From positions 1 through 49,872 of the forward strand of contig NZ_MKSM01000134.1 of the NCBI RefSeq assembly GCF_001897285.1: a stretch of DNA of 49,872 nt, given 5' to 3'. The DNA comes from Nitrobacter sp. 62-23. GTDB taxonomy: Bacteria > Pseudomonadota > Alphaproteobacteria > Rhizobiales > Xanthobacteraceae. The notes below the pieces were generated by a model. It worked only from the letters and a program-made list of their open reading frames with translations. It was not told the origin of the DNA and searched no databases. Shown one piece after another: positions 28,155 to 37,204 of the stretch. Each line of letters starts with the position of its first letter. Within the stretch, counting starts at the first letter, position 1. Position numbers and translations under genes: made by a program.

Positions 28155-28637
28155 TCATTCGATGATGACCAGCGGCTCGCCGAACTCGACCGGCTGGCCA
28201 TCCTCGACGAGAATCTGCGTGACCGTGCCGGCCCGCGGCGACGGAATCTGGTTCATCGTCTTCATGGCCTCAACGATCAGCAGTGTCTGGCCCACGGTGA
28301 CCTTGGAGCCGACCTCGATGAAAGGCTTGGCGCCGGGCTCCGAGGCCCAATAGGCGGTGCCGACCATCGGCGAGGGAACCATGCCCGGATGCTTGCTGAC
28401 ATCGGCGGCGCCGGACGCCGGCGCTGCGGCAGGGATGGGCGCTGCGGCCTGATAGTTCGCGGGCATTGCCGTGCCCACGTTGCGGGCGACCCGCACCCGG
28501 AGTCCGTCGCGTTCGATCTCGATTTCGGTGAGCTTGGTCTCGTCCAGCAGTGCGGCGAGTTCGCGGATCACCTCGCTTTCCTCGCGTCGTTCATCACCGG
28601 TTGTGGTCTTTGCTGCGTCTCCAGGCTGCGGGGCCAT
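28155..28637 (-). CDS. accB: Acetyl-CoA carboxylase, biotin carboxyl carrier protein
   Basis: 160 residues. The biotinyl domain is at the C terminus with the modified Lys126 in [14 protein letters not shown] Pro/Ala-rich linker (about 57-80) joins it to a helical N-terminal part ([20 protein letters not shown]). The thumb-containing [17 protein letters not shown] stretch is present. It carries the carboxyl group from AccC to the carboxyltransferase. Between aroQ (42 bp upstream) and accC. Confidence 0.96.
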   Translation of the reverse strand: MAPQPGDAAKTTTGDERREESEVIRELAALLDETKLTEIEIERDGLRVRVARNVGTAMPANYQAAAPIPAAAPASGAADVSKHPGMVPSPMVGTAYWASEPGAKPFIEVGSKVTVGQTLLIVEAMKTMNQIPSPRAGTVTQILVEDGQPVEFGEPLVIIE

Positions 28638-28679
28638 GTTCTCGATCCGAAACTTTCTCTGTGGGATGACGCTGCTACG

Positions 28680-29150
28680 TCAGGGTTTGACTTTTTCGCC
28701 GGACTTCACCGCGCCGATCCTGGCGGCAAGACCGTCGATGGCGAGCCGGTAGCCGTCGATTCCGAAGCCGCAAAGGCTCGCAAAAGCGGCGCTTGCCGTG
28801 AAGGAATGGTGACGGAAGCTCTCGCGCGCATGGATGTTGCTGATGTGAACCTCGACGGTGGGGATATTCGCGGCGACCAGCGCATCGTGAAGCGCAATTG
28901 AGGTATGAGAATAGCCGCCGGCATTGATGACAATGCCGGCCGCCCGCTTCGCATGTGCGTCATGGATGAAGTCGATCAGCTCGCCCTCGCCATTGGACTG
29001 GCGGCAATCCGCGGTCAGTCCGAAGCCCGCAGCCGTGGCGGCGCAGAGCTTTTCGACATCGGCAAGGGTGGCGCGGCCATAGATTTCCGGCTCACGGGTC
29101 CCGAGCATGTTGAGGTTCGGGCCGTTGAGCACGTAAATAGTCCTGGCCAT
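28680..29150 (-). CDS. aroQ: Type II 3-dehydroquinate dehydratase
   Basis: 156 residues from the ATG at 29150. The start [20 protein letters not shown] is the family N terminus, so the longer frame upstream to 29276 is discarded. [14 protein letters not shown] and [18 protein letters not shown] contain the catalytic and substrate-binding His/Arg. It catalyses the third step of the shikimate pathway by the trans-elimination route. First gene of aroQ-accB-accC-aat. Confidence 0.95.
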   Translation of the reverse strand: MARTIYVLNGPNLNMLGTREPEIYGRATLADVEKLCAATAAGFGLTADCRQSNGEGELIDFIHDAHAKRAAGIVINAGGYSHTSIALHDALVAANIPTVEVHISNIHARESFRHHSFTASAAFASLCGFGIDGYRLAIDGLAARIGAVKSGEKVKP

Positions 29151-29437
29151 CTGAAATCCCGAAAGCGGTCGTTCCGGCGCCATGCACCGAGGTTTCGGGT
29201 CGTTATATGTAACAAGAGAGCCAAGGGGAAGCCTGAACGCTCTGGCATTCGGCTTCAAAAACCTCGCTTTTTCCACGAAATGCGAGGCAGAACATACGGA
29301 AATTGCTTGTTAACCAAAGGCCGGAACCCGCGACCGGGGGCGGAAGACGGCGGCCTGCCGCGCGATTCGGCCGGTCGCGCCAGGCGCCGCGGGGCCAGGA
29401 CCGGCCCCGCTTATGCGCTGTTATGAAGGATTCCAGA

Positions 29438-30214
29438 TCAGGCCGGAAGGACCGCGACGATCTCAAGGGTCCTTGGATCGACGACAACAATCTCATTACG
29501 GACCAGGAAGAATTCATACCCGCGCCAGCTCGGGTAGATGTCGACGATCTGGGACGGCAACGGATGGAAACTCACCGTGCGCGGCACCCGCGTCCCGACA
29601 GCGACCGAGAAATTGACGTTCGTCATCGGCTGCACATGCTGGTCCCTGATGACGGTCGTGATCCTGGTGCGCTGTTCCGTCGAAAGCTTGGCGCCGGAAC
29701 CTGCCTGACCCGTCGTCGTGGTCGATGATCTGTTGGTGTCGACCGCGTTCCGCGAGGAATCGGACTTCATTCCGTTGCGCTCTTCGGCGTTGCGGTGATG
29801 ATCCATGGTCTTTTCATTGCGGTCCTCGGTTCGCTGGTGCCGCTCCTCGGTCCGCTTGCCCGATTCGTTGCGCTCCGAGCGCATGCCCTTGGAGTGGTCG
29901 TTGCCCGCGCCGCCTTTTCCGTGATCTTCGGCGGATCTTTCGTTCTTCATCTTGCCGGGATGGGTGTCATGCGCACGCTGTCCGGACGCGCTTCCGCGGC
30001 CCGTGCCCTCATTCGACATGCCGCTGGAAGCGTCGTTGCGCATCGGAGCGGTCGCGGAGCCGCGGCCCTGTTCCGTCGATGGCGCGTTTTGCTGCATGGT
30101 CGATCCGCCACTGCCGCCGCCCTCTCGGCCCATGCCGGTTCCTTGCGCATAGGCGAATCCCGTTCCCGCGATCAGCACCGCAGTCGCTGTCGAAAGAAGA
30201 AAGTGTTTGGTCAT
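29438..30214 (-). CDS. Secreted DUF1236 protein, stress-regulated
   Basis: 258 residues from the ATG at 30214, with signal peptide HFLLSTATAVLIAGTGFAYA. The middle ~130 residues are highly polar and repetitive (Gly/Ser-rich, then Glu/Arg/His/Asn-rich, as in ERNESGKRTEERHQRTEDRN). The C-terminal ~75 residues are a DUF1236 domain: VGTRVPRTVSFHPLPSQIVD, YPSWRGYEFFLVRNEIVVVD and PRTLEIVAVLPA. Likely periplasmic or surface-associated; function unknown. An upstream in-frame start at 30250 would overlap the -10 element of the EcfG-type promoter at 30249-30274, so 30214 is preferred. Confidence 0.8.
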   Translation of the reverse strand: MTKHFLLSTATAVLIAGTGFAYAQGTGMGREGGGSGGSTMQQNAPSTEQGRGSATAPMRNDASSGMSNEGTGRGSASGQRAHDTHPGKMKNERSAEDHGKGGAGNDHSKGMRSERNESGKRTEERHQRTEDRNEKTMDHHRNAEERNGMKSDSSRNAVDTNRSSTTTTGQAGSGAKLSTEQRTRITTVIRDQHVQPMTNVNFSVAVGTRVPRTVSFHPLPSQIVDIYPSWRGYEFFLVRNEIVVVDPRTLEIVAVLPA

Positions 30215-30248
30215 CGATGTCTCCTCACTTGTTGCATGCCCGCCCGAC

Positions 30249-30274
30249 AACGGTGCAGTAAGGAGCTATGTTCC
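30249..30274 (-). promoter_or_regulatory. EcfG-type general stress promoter
   Basis: Minus strand: -35 GGAAC (30270-30274), 17-bp spacer, -10 CGTT (30249-30252). This is the consensus for the PhyR/EcfG general stress sigma factor of alphaproteobacteria. It sits 35 bp upstream of the DUF1236 start codon. Confidence 0.65.
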
Positions 30275-30377
30275 GATGCGATCCGGGTTCCGCCGGATTT
30301 GTTTTCTGAACGCGGGATTAACGGCTGTTGCCCGAACCCATGGCAGTCCTGCAAAGTATCTCAAGCCGTCCAACGAA

Positions 30378-30404
30378 AAAGGCCCCGCTGCGAGCGGGGC
30401 CTTT
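30378..30404 (-). terminator. Rho-independent terminator after the DsbA-family gene
   Basis: GGCCCCGC (30381-30388), loop TGCGA, GCGGGGCC (30394-30401). On the minus strand it is followed by TTTTT. It starts about 20 bp beyond the stop codon of the thioredoxin-fold gene. Confidence 0.88.
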
Positions 30405-30422
30405 CGTTCGACAGCAGAGCGA

Positions 30423-31196
30423 TCAGCAGGACGCCTTGCCGCAGCGCGCCGTGTTGATCTTCTCCTTGAGTGTCGAAAGACCGACCGCGCCGACAACGAC
30501 CTGTTTGCCGATCACGTAGCTCGGCGTTCCGTTCATGCCCATCGCTTCGGCAAGTTTGAAATTCTCCTCCAGCGTCGCCCGGACTTCGGGACTGTTCATG
30601 TCCTTCTCGATGCGCGCTATGTCGAGACCGGCTTCCTTGGCGGCGGCGAGGGCGCGCGCCTTGTCGGCCTGGCCGCGTCCGCCGAGCAACCGTTGATGAA
30701 AGTCGAGATATTTCTTGCCGCCGGGATCCTGCATGCGCACGGCCACCGCGACCTGTGCGGCTTCGACCGAACCGGGGCCGAGTACCGGAAATTCCTTCAG
30801 GACGACCTTGAGCTTTGGATCCGCCTTCAGGAGATCGAGCATGTCGGCCATCGCGCGTTTGCAGTAACCGCAATTGTAATCGAAGAATTCGACGAGGGTG
30901 ACGTCGCCGTCCTTGTTGCCGAGGGTGACGCCGCGCGGCGAATTGAAGATGGCGTCGGCGTTCTCGGTGACCGCGGCCTCGTGCTTGAGTGCGTCGGCCG
31001 TCGCCTGGCGCTTGCTGAGTTCGACCGAGACCTCCTCGAGAACCTCGGGATGGGCGAGCAGATAGCTTTTGACGATCTGTTCGATCTCGCCGCGCTGGCT
31101 GTCGGAGAAACCCTGCGCCGAAGCCGAAACGGGTGCAGCTCCGAGCGCAAGCGCAAAGAGGGCAGAAGCGAGAAACCGATGCGGTTGCATTGTCAA
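30423..31196 (-). CDS. DsbA/ScsC-like periplasmic thiol oxidoreductase
   Basis: 257 residues with signal peptide (FLASALFALALGAAPVSASA). An N-terminal helical segment (about 30-75, GEIEQIVKSYLLAHPEVLEE) as in ScsC/Com1-like proteins is followed by a thioredoxin-fold DsbA domain. The redox motif is CGYC (Cys109-Cys112, DYNCGYCKRAMADM) and the cis-proline motif is NGTPSYVIG. It probably catalyses disulfide formation or isomerisation in the periplasm. It ends at a strong terminator and lies between the M48 protease and the DUF1236 gene. Confidence 0.9.
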   Translation of the reverse strand: MTMQPHRFLASALFALALGAAPVSASAQGFSDSQRGEIEQIVKSYLLAHPEVLEEVSVELSKRQATADALKHEAAVTENADAIFNSPRGVTLGNKDGDVTLVEFFDYNCGYCKRAMADMLDLLKADPKLKVVLKEFPVLGPGSVEAAQVAVAVRMQDPGGKKYLDFHQRLLGGRGQADKARALAAAKEAGLDIARIEKDMNSPEVRATLEENFKLAEAMGMNGTPSYVIGKQVVVGAVGLSTLKEKINTARCGKASC

Positions 31197-31270
31197 AATC
31201 CTTTGGTCAATTCAAGTCTCGTTGCGTTGTTCGAAGGCGCCGGCTTGGCGCCGCCTGTTGGTCTGGTCGT

Positions 31271-31314
31271 GACATTTGCGTCGCGAGGCTCGCGGCAGGC
31301 GGGTCGCGAATGTC
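31271..31314. repeat. Degenerate palindrome adjoining the CTAG doublet
   Basis: Arms GACATTTGCG (31271-31280) and CGCGAATGTC (31305-31314), then AAATCCACTTCGCTAG running into the next unit at 31327. This right flank resembles the end of the 36644-36722 unit. Confidence 0.6.
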
Positions 31315-31326
31315 AAATCCACTTCG

Positions 31327-31402
31327 CTAGTGTCCCCATTCCGAAGTTCGTATACCCTTGCAGCAACCACTGATGCGAACTTCGGAATCAAAGGGACACT
31401 AG
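31327..31402. repeat. CTAG-ended palindrome, doublet I unit 1
   Basis: 76 bp. Ends CTAGTGTCCC / GGGACACTAG; inner arms ATTCCGAAGTTCG / CGAACTTCGGAAT; loop about 24 nt. A 13-bp spacer (CAACTTTATGATT) separates it from unit 2. Confidence 0.9.
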
Positions 31403-31415
31403 CAACTTTATGATT

Positions 31416-31493
31416 CTAGTGTGGTTTAGGTTCAGAAGTTCGCTTGACGGACTTGATTGAGCACTGAAGCGAACTTCTGAACCACCACACTAG
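31416..31493. repeat. CTAG-ended palindrome, doublet I unit 2
   Basis: 78 bp. Ends CTAGTGTGGT / ACCACACTAG; inner arms GGTTCAGAAGTTCGC / GCGAACTTCTGAACC; loop about 25 nt beginning TTGACGG. Its terminal CTAG supplies the stop codon of the M48 gene on the minus strand (31490-31492). Confidence 0.9.
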
Positions 31494-32926
31494 TCTTTCT
31501 TGTCGGGCATTTTAGCTGAAACGATGTCGTCGGCCTTGACCCAGCCGGGCGTGCCGATGGCGAAACGGGTCTTTGCGCGCGATGCCAGCTCGCGCGCAGT
31601 CTTGTTGTCGCCGCGCAGGAATGCAGCCTGCGCCGACGCGAGGTCGGCTTGGGCGTAATCGCCCTTGCGGCCGTAGGCCATTGCAAGCTGCATATATCCG
31701 AGCGGCGCTTCAGGCTCGCGAGCCAGCGCAGCGCGCAGGATTGCGATGGCTTCATCGGTGTTGGCCGTATTGTTCGAGGCCACGAGCGCCTGCCCGAGCA
31801 GCATCTCGATGAGCGGGGCGTTGTGGGACAACTGGACCGCCCGCCGCAGCGGCGCAATCGCTTCCGCCGGGCGGCCTCCCTCAAGCAGCGCCTGGCCGCG
31901 CACCTCGTGGAAATAGGGATTTTGCGGCTGCAGCTTGATCAGCGCGTCGATCTGTTCGATGGCCACGCGAAGATCGCCGTGCAGGTAGGTGCTGATGGCG
32001 TGGGCGTAGCGCGCGGGCAGGCTGGTGTCCGACAGCGGATAGCGGCGGTATACGGTGTCCTGCCGTTCCATGAATGCCGATATCTTGGCGCGCACCATGT
32101 CGTGGCGCATTTGCAGGGCCGGATCGTCCTTCTTGTCCCAATTGGGACTCGTCCTGGCGAGTTCGGCGAGCGCGGCGACGCGGTCAGCCGGCATCGGATG
32201 CGATTGCACATAGGGATCGGCGCCGCGCGCGGCGAACAGGCTTTCGTCGGTGAAGCGCTTGAAGGTCTCGTACATGCCGCGCGCGGATTGACCGGTGGCG
32301 GTCAGGAATTTCACGCCGGCGCGGTCGGCGTTCTCCTCCTGCTGGCGCTGGTAGGACAACAGGCTGCGGCGCGCGATCTCCTGCGGCGCGCTGATCGCGG
32401 CTGCGCCGATATTGCTGGCGGCGCTGTTGCTGCCCCCGTTGGCGGCTCCCGCGGCGAGGGCGCCGGCGCCGAGCAACATGGCGATGATCAGTTGGGTCTG
32501 GGTTCGGGCGAGTTGCTCGCGGAACTTGGACAGATGCCCGCCGGCGAGATGCCCGGTCTCATGTGCGAGCACGCCGATCAACTGGTTCGGCGTCGTCGAT
32601 TGCATGATCGCGCCGTAGTTCACGAAGATGCGGCGGCCGTCGGCGACGAAGGCGTTGAACGTCTTGTCGTTGATGATGACCATCTGGATATTCCGCTTCT
32701 CCAGTCCCGCCGCGCGCAGGATCGGGCGCGTATAGTCGCGCAGCAGTTGCTCGGTCTCGGTATCGCGCAGCACCGGCGGTCCCTTGGCCTGCTGGGCGCG
32801 AACCGGCAGCGAGGCGCTCACGAGCGCGCAGGCGGTGACCAGCGCAGTGAGCTTTGACAAGACGCGACGCGCGGGGGCAGGGGGCCGCCGGGTCGTCGTT
32901 TCTTTGGTAACCGCTTTTGGAATCAT
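31490..32926 (-). CDS. M48 family metalloprotease with TPR repeats (BepA-like)
   Basis: 478 residues with a signal peptide after a basic N terminus (LTALVTACALVSASLPVRA), so periplasmic. The zinc motif HExxH is at His122-Glu123-His126 (GVLAHETGHLAGGHLSKF) and the third-ligand region has QQEENADRAGVKFLTATGQS. The C-terminal ~180 residues are TPR-like (NPYFHEVRGQALLEGGRPAE; APLGYMQLAMAYGRKGDYAQ). Resembles BepA/YfgC, which controls outer-membrane protein assembly. The stop codon lies inside a CTAG-ended palindrome. Confidence 0.9.
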   Translation of the reverse strand: MIPKAVTKETTTRRPPAPARRVLSKLTALVTACALVSASLPVRAQQAKGPPVLRDTETEQLLRDYTRPILRAAGLEKRNIQMVIINDKTFNAFVADGRRIFVNYGAIMQSTTPNQLIGVLAHETGHLAGGHLSKFREQLARTQTQLIIAMLLGAGALAAGAANGGSNSAASNIGAAAISAPQEIARRSLLSYQRQQEENADRAGVKFLTATGQSARGMYETFKRFTDESLFAARGADPYVQSHPMPADRVAALAELARTSPNWDKKDDPALQMRHDMVRAKISAFMERQDTVYRRYPLSDTSLPARYAHAISTYLHGDLRVAIEQIDALIKLQPQNPYFHEVRGQALLEGGRPAEAIAPLRRAVQLSHNAPLIEMLLGQALVASNNTANTDEAIAILRAALAREPEAPLGYMQLAMAYGRKGDYAQADLASAQAAFLRGDNKTARELASRAKTRFAIGTPGWVKADDIVSAKMPDKKD

Positions 32927-33029
32927 TGGACCTGGTTCGAATACGGTATATGTCCTAACAACCCGCCGAATACGGCGGTAACGCGGCTTCAGTGACGTGG
33001 GCGCAGCGAGAGCGCATTAACAGATTTCC

Positions 33030-34217
33030 ATGCTCGATGCGACATTGAGAGACCAGGCCAAAGGCTTGCTGGCGGCATCTGGCCGCAGCCGGGTTCCGCC
33101 GTTCATGGTCATGGACGTGATGGCGGCGGCGGCGCGGATCGAGGCCGCGGGTGGCAATGTCATCCACATGGAGGTCGGCCAGCCCTCGGCGCCGGCGCCC
33201 CGTACCGCGCTGGATGCGGCCCGCGCCGCGCTCGATCGCGGCCGGATCGATTACACCTCCGCGCTCGGCATTGCCTCGCTGCGGACGCGGATCGCGCAAC
33301 ACTACCGCGACGCCTATGGCTGCACGGTCGATCCTGAACGCATTGTCGTGACCACGGGGTCGTCGGGCGGCTTCATCCTGGCGTTCCTGGCGATGTTCGA
33401 GCCGGGCGACCGGGTCGCGGTGACGGTGCCCGGCTATCCGCCGTATCGGCATATCCTGACCGCGCTCGGCTGCGAGCCGGTGCCGATCGAGACGTCGAGC
33501 GAGAACCGTCACGCCCTGACCGGAGAGGCATTGCTGGACGCTCATCGCAGGACGCCGCTGAAGGGCGTGCTGGTCGCAAGTCCGGCCAACCCGACCGGCA
33601 CGATGATATCACGCGAGGCGTTGGCGCATCTGATGGCGGCCGCCGAAAGCGAAGGCATCCGTTTTATTTCCGACGAGATCTATCACGGCCTCGACTATGC
33701 GTTTCCCGCGGTGACCGCCGTCGAGCTTTCGCCGCACGCGGTGGTGATCAATTCGTTCTCGAAATATTTCTGCATGACCGGCTGGCGGGTGGGCTGGATG
33801 GTGGTGCCCGAGCAACTGGTGCGGCCGATCGAGCGGCTGCAGCAGAACCTGTCGATTTCGGTGCCGACGCTGTCGCAGATCGCAGCCGAGGCGGCATTTT
33901 CGGGTCGCCAGGAGATGGAGATCGTCAAGCACGGCTATGAGGCGAACCGAAACCTCCTGATCGCGGGTTTACCTCAGGCCGGATTGAGCGAATTCCTGCC
34001 GGCGGACGGCGCCTTCTACCTCTACGCCGACGTCTCGAAGTTTACCTCCGACAGCCACGAGTTTGCCCGGAAGATGCTGGAGGAGGCGCATGTCGCCGCG
34101 ACCCCCGGCATCGATTTCGATCCGGTGCGCGGCCGCTCCTTTGTGCGCTTTTCCTATGCCCGCTCGGCAGCCGAGATGCGCGAGGCGGTGGCGCGGATTG
34201 CGCGGTGGCTGGCCTGA
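33030..34217 (+). CDS. Class I/II PLP-dependent aminotransferase
   Basis: 395 residues, fold type I. The PLP lysine is Lys245 (SFSKYFCMTGWRVGW); VVTTGSSGGFILAFL, SPANPTGTMISREAL and FISDEIYHGLDYAF give the cofactor and substrate motifs. This subgroup resembles aspartate/aromatic aminotransferase-like enzymes; the amino donor and acceptor cannot be assigned. Divergent from the M48 gene across 103 bp. Confidence 0.9.
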   Translation: MLDATLRDQAKGLLAASGRSRVPPFMVMDVMAAAARIEAAGGNVIHMEVGQPSAPAPRTALDAARAALDRGRIDYTSALGIASLRTRIAQHYRDAYGCTVDPERIVVTTGSSGGFILAFLAMFEPGDRVAVTVPGYPPYRHILTALGCEPVPIETSSENRHALTGEALLDAHRRTPLKGVLVASPANPTGTMISREALAHLMAAAESEGIRFISDEIYHGLDYAFPAVTAVELSPHAVVINSFSKYFCMTGWRVGWMVVPEQLVRPIERLQQNLSISVPTLSQIAAEAAFSGRQEMEIVKHGYEANRNLLIAGLPQAGLSEFLPADGAFYLYADVSKFTSDSHEFARKMLEEAHVAATPGIDFDPVRGRSFVRFSYARSAAEMREAVARIARWLA

Positions 34218-34435
34218 GGCTCTGCGGTCCTCCGCAAGCGCCAGCATTTTATTGCAATTCCTTACGGAATTCGGCGGTTTAGCCGCAAGGCGGCGTTGCG
34301 CCGGAGGTTCGATTTTGGCATGGTCCCGCCCGATTTAAGGTCGCCTTGCAACGAGGCGAACTTCGTTTTCCGGTATGTCCGTTCGCGGGCTCGCGGCTTT
34401 GTCGGGGCAACTTCAGGGATTCCGAGGCAAATTCA

Positions 34436-36556
34436 ATGACAGCACTAGTAGTGATCGTGCTCTGCGGAGCGCTTTCGATCGTTTATGCCATCTGGGCGAC
34501 CTCGTCCGTATTGGGGGCCGATGCGGGAAATCCGCGGATGCAGGAAATCGCCGCCGCGGTGCGCGAGGGCGCGCAGGCCTATCTGCGCCGGCAGTACACC
34601 ACGATCGGAATGGTCGGCATCGTGATCTTCGGACTGCTCGCCTATTTCCTCGGCGTGCTGGTGGCCGTCGGCTTCGCCATCGGTGCGATCCTGTCGGGAG
34701 CGGCCGGCTTCATCGGCATGAACGTTTCGGTTCGCGCCAACGTGCGCACCGCGCAGGCCGCGACCAAATCGCTGGCGGGCGGGCTTGAGCTTGCCTTCAA
34801 GGCCGGCGCGATCACGGGCATGCTGGTCGCTGGCCTCGCGCTGCTCGGCGTGACGATCTATTTCGCCTATCTGACTCACTTCGCCGGCTACGCCGCGAAC
34901 AGCCGCACGGTTGTCGATGCGATGGTCGCGCTCGGCTTCGGCGCGTCGCTGATCTCGATCTTCGCCCGTCTCGGCGGCGGAATCTTCACCAAGGGCGCCG
35001 ACGTCGGCGGCGACCTCGTCGGCAAGGTGGAAGCCGGCATTCCGGAAGACGATCCGCGCAACCCGGCGACGATTGCCGACAACGTCGGCGACAACGTCGG
35101 CGACTGCGCCGGCATGGCCGCGGACCTGTTCGAAACCTACGCGGTGACGGCGGTCGCCACCATGGTGCTGGCCGCGATCTTCTTCGCGACGTCGCCGCTG
35201 CTCGTGAACATGATGACGCTGCCGCTCGCCATCGGCGGCATCTGCATCATCACCTCGATCATCGGGACGTTCTTCGTCAAGCTCGGCGCCAGCGAATCGA
35301 TCATGGGTGCGCTCTACAAGGGCCTGATCGCCACCGGCATCCTGTCGTTGATCGGGGTCGGCGCCGCCATCTATTGGCTGGTCGGCTTCGGCCCGCTGGA
35401 CGGCGTCAGCTATACCGGCCTCGAACTGTTCGCCTGCGGCGTCGCCGGCCTGGTCGTCACGGGGCTGATCATCTGGATCACCGAATACTATACCGGCACC
35501 GACTATCGGCCGGTGAAGTCCATCGCGCAGGCCTCGGTGACCGGACACGGCACCAACGTCATTCAGGGCCTTGCGATCTCGATGGAAGCCACGGCGCTTC
35601 CGGCGATCGTCATCATCGCCGGCATCCTCGTCACCCACAGCCTCGCGGGCCTGTTCGGCATCGCGATTGCCACCACAACGATGCTGGCGCTGGCCGGCAT
35701 GGTCGTGGCGCTGGACGCCTTCGGTCCGGTCACAGACAATGCCGGCGGCATTGCCGAAATGGCCGGCCTGCCGAAGGAAGTGCGCAAGGCGACCGATGCG
35801 CTCGACGCGGTCGGCAATACCACGAAGGCCGTCACCAAGGGCTACGCGATCGGCTCCGCCGGCCTCGGCGCGCTGGTGCTGTTCGCGGCCTATAATCAGG
35901 ACCTCAAGTTCTTCATCGGCGACGCCGCAAATCACGCCTACTTCCAGGGCGTCAATCCGGATTTCTCCCTGAATAATCCCTACGTCGTGGTCGGCCTGCT
36001 GTTCGGCGGTTTGCTGCCTTATCTGTTCGGCGCGATGGGCATGACCGCGGTGGGACGCGCGGCGGGCGCGATCGTCGAGGAGGTGCGCCGCCAGTTTCGT
36101 GAGAAGCCCGGCATCATGCGAGGCACCGACAAGCCCGACTACGGCAAGGCCGTGGACCTGCTGACGAAGGCCGCGATCAAGGAGATGATCATCCCGTCGC
36201 TGTTGCCGGTGCTGTCGCCGATCGTTGTCTACTTCGCGATCTACGCGATCGCCGGCGGCGGTGCTGCCGGCAAGTCCGCTGCGTTCTCGGCGGTGGGCGC
36301 CATGCTGCTCGGCGTGATCGTGACGGGTCTGTTCGTCGCCATCTCGATGACCTCCGGCGGCGGCGCCTGGGACAATGCCAAGAAGTATATCGAGGACGGC
36401 CACCACGGCGGGAAGGGCTCCGACGCGCACAAGGCGGCGGTGACCGGCGACACCGTGGGCGATCCCTACAAGGATACGGCGGGCCCTGCGGTCAATCCCA
36501 TGATCAAGATCACCAATATCGTGGCGCTATTGTTGCTGGCGGTTCTGGCGCACTAG
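34436..36556 (+). CDS. hppA: Membrane-bound H+-translocating pyrophosphatase, K+-insensitive
   Basis: 706 residues with about 16 hydrophobic segments. The signature is [20 protein letters not shown] followed by [18 protein letters not shown], and a second acidic cluster, [20 protein letters not shown], lies near residue 425. Lys464 in [15 protein letters not shown] (Ala in K+-dependent enzymes) marks the K+-insensitive type. It pumps protons with PPi as energy source, which would help an organism living near its energetic limit. The ATG at 34436 gives the usual [21 protein letters not shown] terminus. The stop codon TAG is part of a CTAG-ended palindrome. Confidence 0.95.
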   Translation: MTALVVIVLCGALSIVYAIWATSSVLGADAGNPRMQEIAAAVREGAQAYLRRQYTTIGMVGIVIFGLLAYFLGVLVAVGFAIGAILSGAAGFIGMNVSVRANVRTAQAATKSLAGGLELAFKAGAITGMLVAGLALLGVTIYFAYLTHFAGYAANSRTVVDAMVALGFGASLISIFARLGGGIFTKGADVGGDLVGKVEAGIPEDDPRNPATIADNVGDNVGDCAGMAADLFETYAVTAVATMVLAAIFFATSPLLVNMMTLPLAIGGICIITSIIGTFFVKLGASESIMGALYKGLIATGILSLIGVGAAIYWLVGFGPLDGVSYTGLELFACGVAGLVVTGLIIWITEYYTGTDYRPVKSIAQASVTGHGTNVIQGLAISMEATALPAIVIIAGILVTHSLAGLFGIAIATTTMLALAGMVVALDAFGPVTDNAGGIAEMAGLPKEVRKATDALDAVGNTTKAVTKGYAIGSAGLGALVLFAAYNQDLKFFIGDAANHAYFQGVNPDFSLNNPYVVVGLLFGGLLPYLFGAMGMTAVGRAAGAIVEEVRRQFREKPGIMRGTDKPDYGKAVDLLTKAAIKEMIIPSLLPVLSPIVVYFAIYAIAGGGAAGKSAAFSAVGAMLLGVIVTGLFVAISMTSGGGAWDNAKKYIEDGHHGGKGSDAHKAAVTGDTVGDPYKDTAGPAVNPMIKITNIVALLLLAVLAH

Positions 36557-36629
36557 TGGTCCAATTCTAACATTTGCATCCCGTTGCGGCAGGGAGTTCC
36601 TGCAAATGTTAGAATCAAAGGACCACTAG
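36553..36629. repeat. CTAG-ended palindrome, doublet II unit 1
   Basis: 77 bp. Ends CTAGTGGTCC / GGACCACTAG; inner arms ATTCTAACATTTGC / GCAAATGTTAGAAT; loop about 24 nt. Its first CTAG contains the hppA stop codon (36554-36556). Confidence 0.9.
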
Positions 36630-36643
36630 CAACTATCAGGTTT

Positions 36644-36722
36644 CTAGTGGAGTTTTGAATTTGACATTCGCCTGACGGGTTTGCTGCAAAGTGGGTAGCA
36701 AATGTCAAATTCACTCCACTAG
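36644..36722. repeat. CTAG-ended palindrome, doublet II unit 2
   Basis: 79 bp. Ends CTAGTGGAGT / ACTCCACTAG; inner arms GAATTTGACATTCGC / GCAAATGTCAAATTC; loop about 26 nt beginning CTGACGG. A 14-bp spacer (CAACTATCAGGTTT) separates it from unit 1, as in doublet I. Confidence 0.9.
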
Positions 36723-36883
36723 CATCCGATTTGAGGACTCGTGAAACGGGTCTGATCAAGAAGCTGGAGACTTGTACTGTTTCCGTGGAACGGGGAAGTC
36801 TCCAAGACGCTGCGACCGGACGAACCTCGTGGCGGGTAAACGACTGAATCAAAAGGGCGGGATTGATCCCGCCCTTTTGATTC
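36723..36883 (+). ncRNA. Candidate small RNA
   Basis: A stretch with no ORF but clear RNA-like structure. GGAGACTT (36766-36773) pairs with AAGTCTCC (36796-36803), enclosing a smaller TTCC/GGAA hairpin, and the stretch ends in the strong hairpin at 36846-36883. No promoter was identified and no known sRNA family was recognised, so this is inference from structure and position. Confidence 0.35.
36846..36883. terminator. Strong bidirectional terminator hairpin
   Basis: GAATCAAAAGGGCGGGA (36846-36862), loop TTGA, TCCCGCCCTTTTGATTC (36867-36883): a perfect 17-bp stem. The CG-rich core is flanked by AAAA on the left and TTTT on the right, so it can terminate on either strand. Confidence 0.85.
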
Positions 36884-37204
36884 AACGCGAACGCGGGTCC
36901 CTGTCCGGAGGTTCGCCAGCAGGAGCGGACAGCCCGGGCGGGACACCTGATGAGTGCCAGCGCCTGGCGCTGGACGCAAAGATCAATGTTCGCTCGCGCC
37001 TTCGCTTCCAGCGAATCCTTTCGGACGTTCGTCTGACAGCCCCTCCATCACACGTTTACTCCGCGCGCAAATCGATGGCGTCGCTCCGGTTAAACCGTGT
37101 GAATCCGTTCACATGAGTCTGATGCCGGCCATTTTGGGCAGTCGGGGTATCTTTCCGCGGGAACCTAGCGATCCTACATTGGCCTGACCCAGCAAACGGA
37201 GCGA

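Larger units (their letters stand above)
36557..37204. other. Gene-free region hppA-creA
   Basis: 648 bp. Contains the rest of the palindrome doublet (to 36722), a structured stretch ending in a strong hairpin (36723-36883), and a short perfect palindrome CCAGCGCCTGGCGCTGG (36957-36973). The creA Shine-Dalgarno is GGAG just before 37205. No credible protein gene. Confidence 0.6.

Noticed and set aside
34445-36430. 661-codon open frame antisense to hppA
   Set aside because: The sense strand encodes an unmistakable pyrophosphatase; the antisense product is a low-complexity His/Asp/Arg/Gly mix expected from high-GC codon bias.
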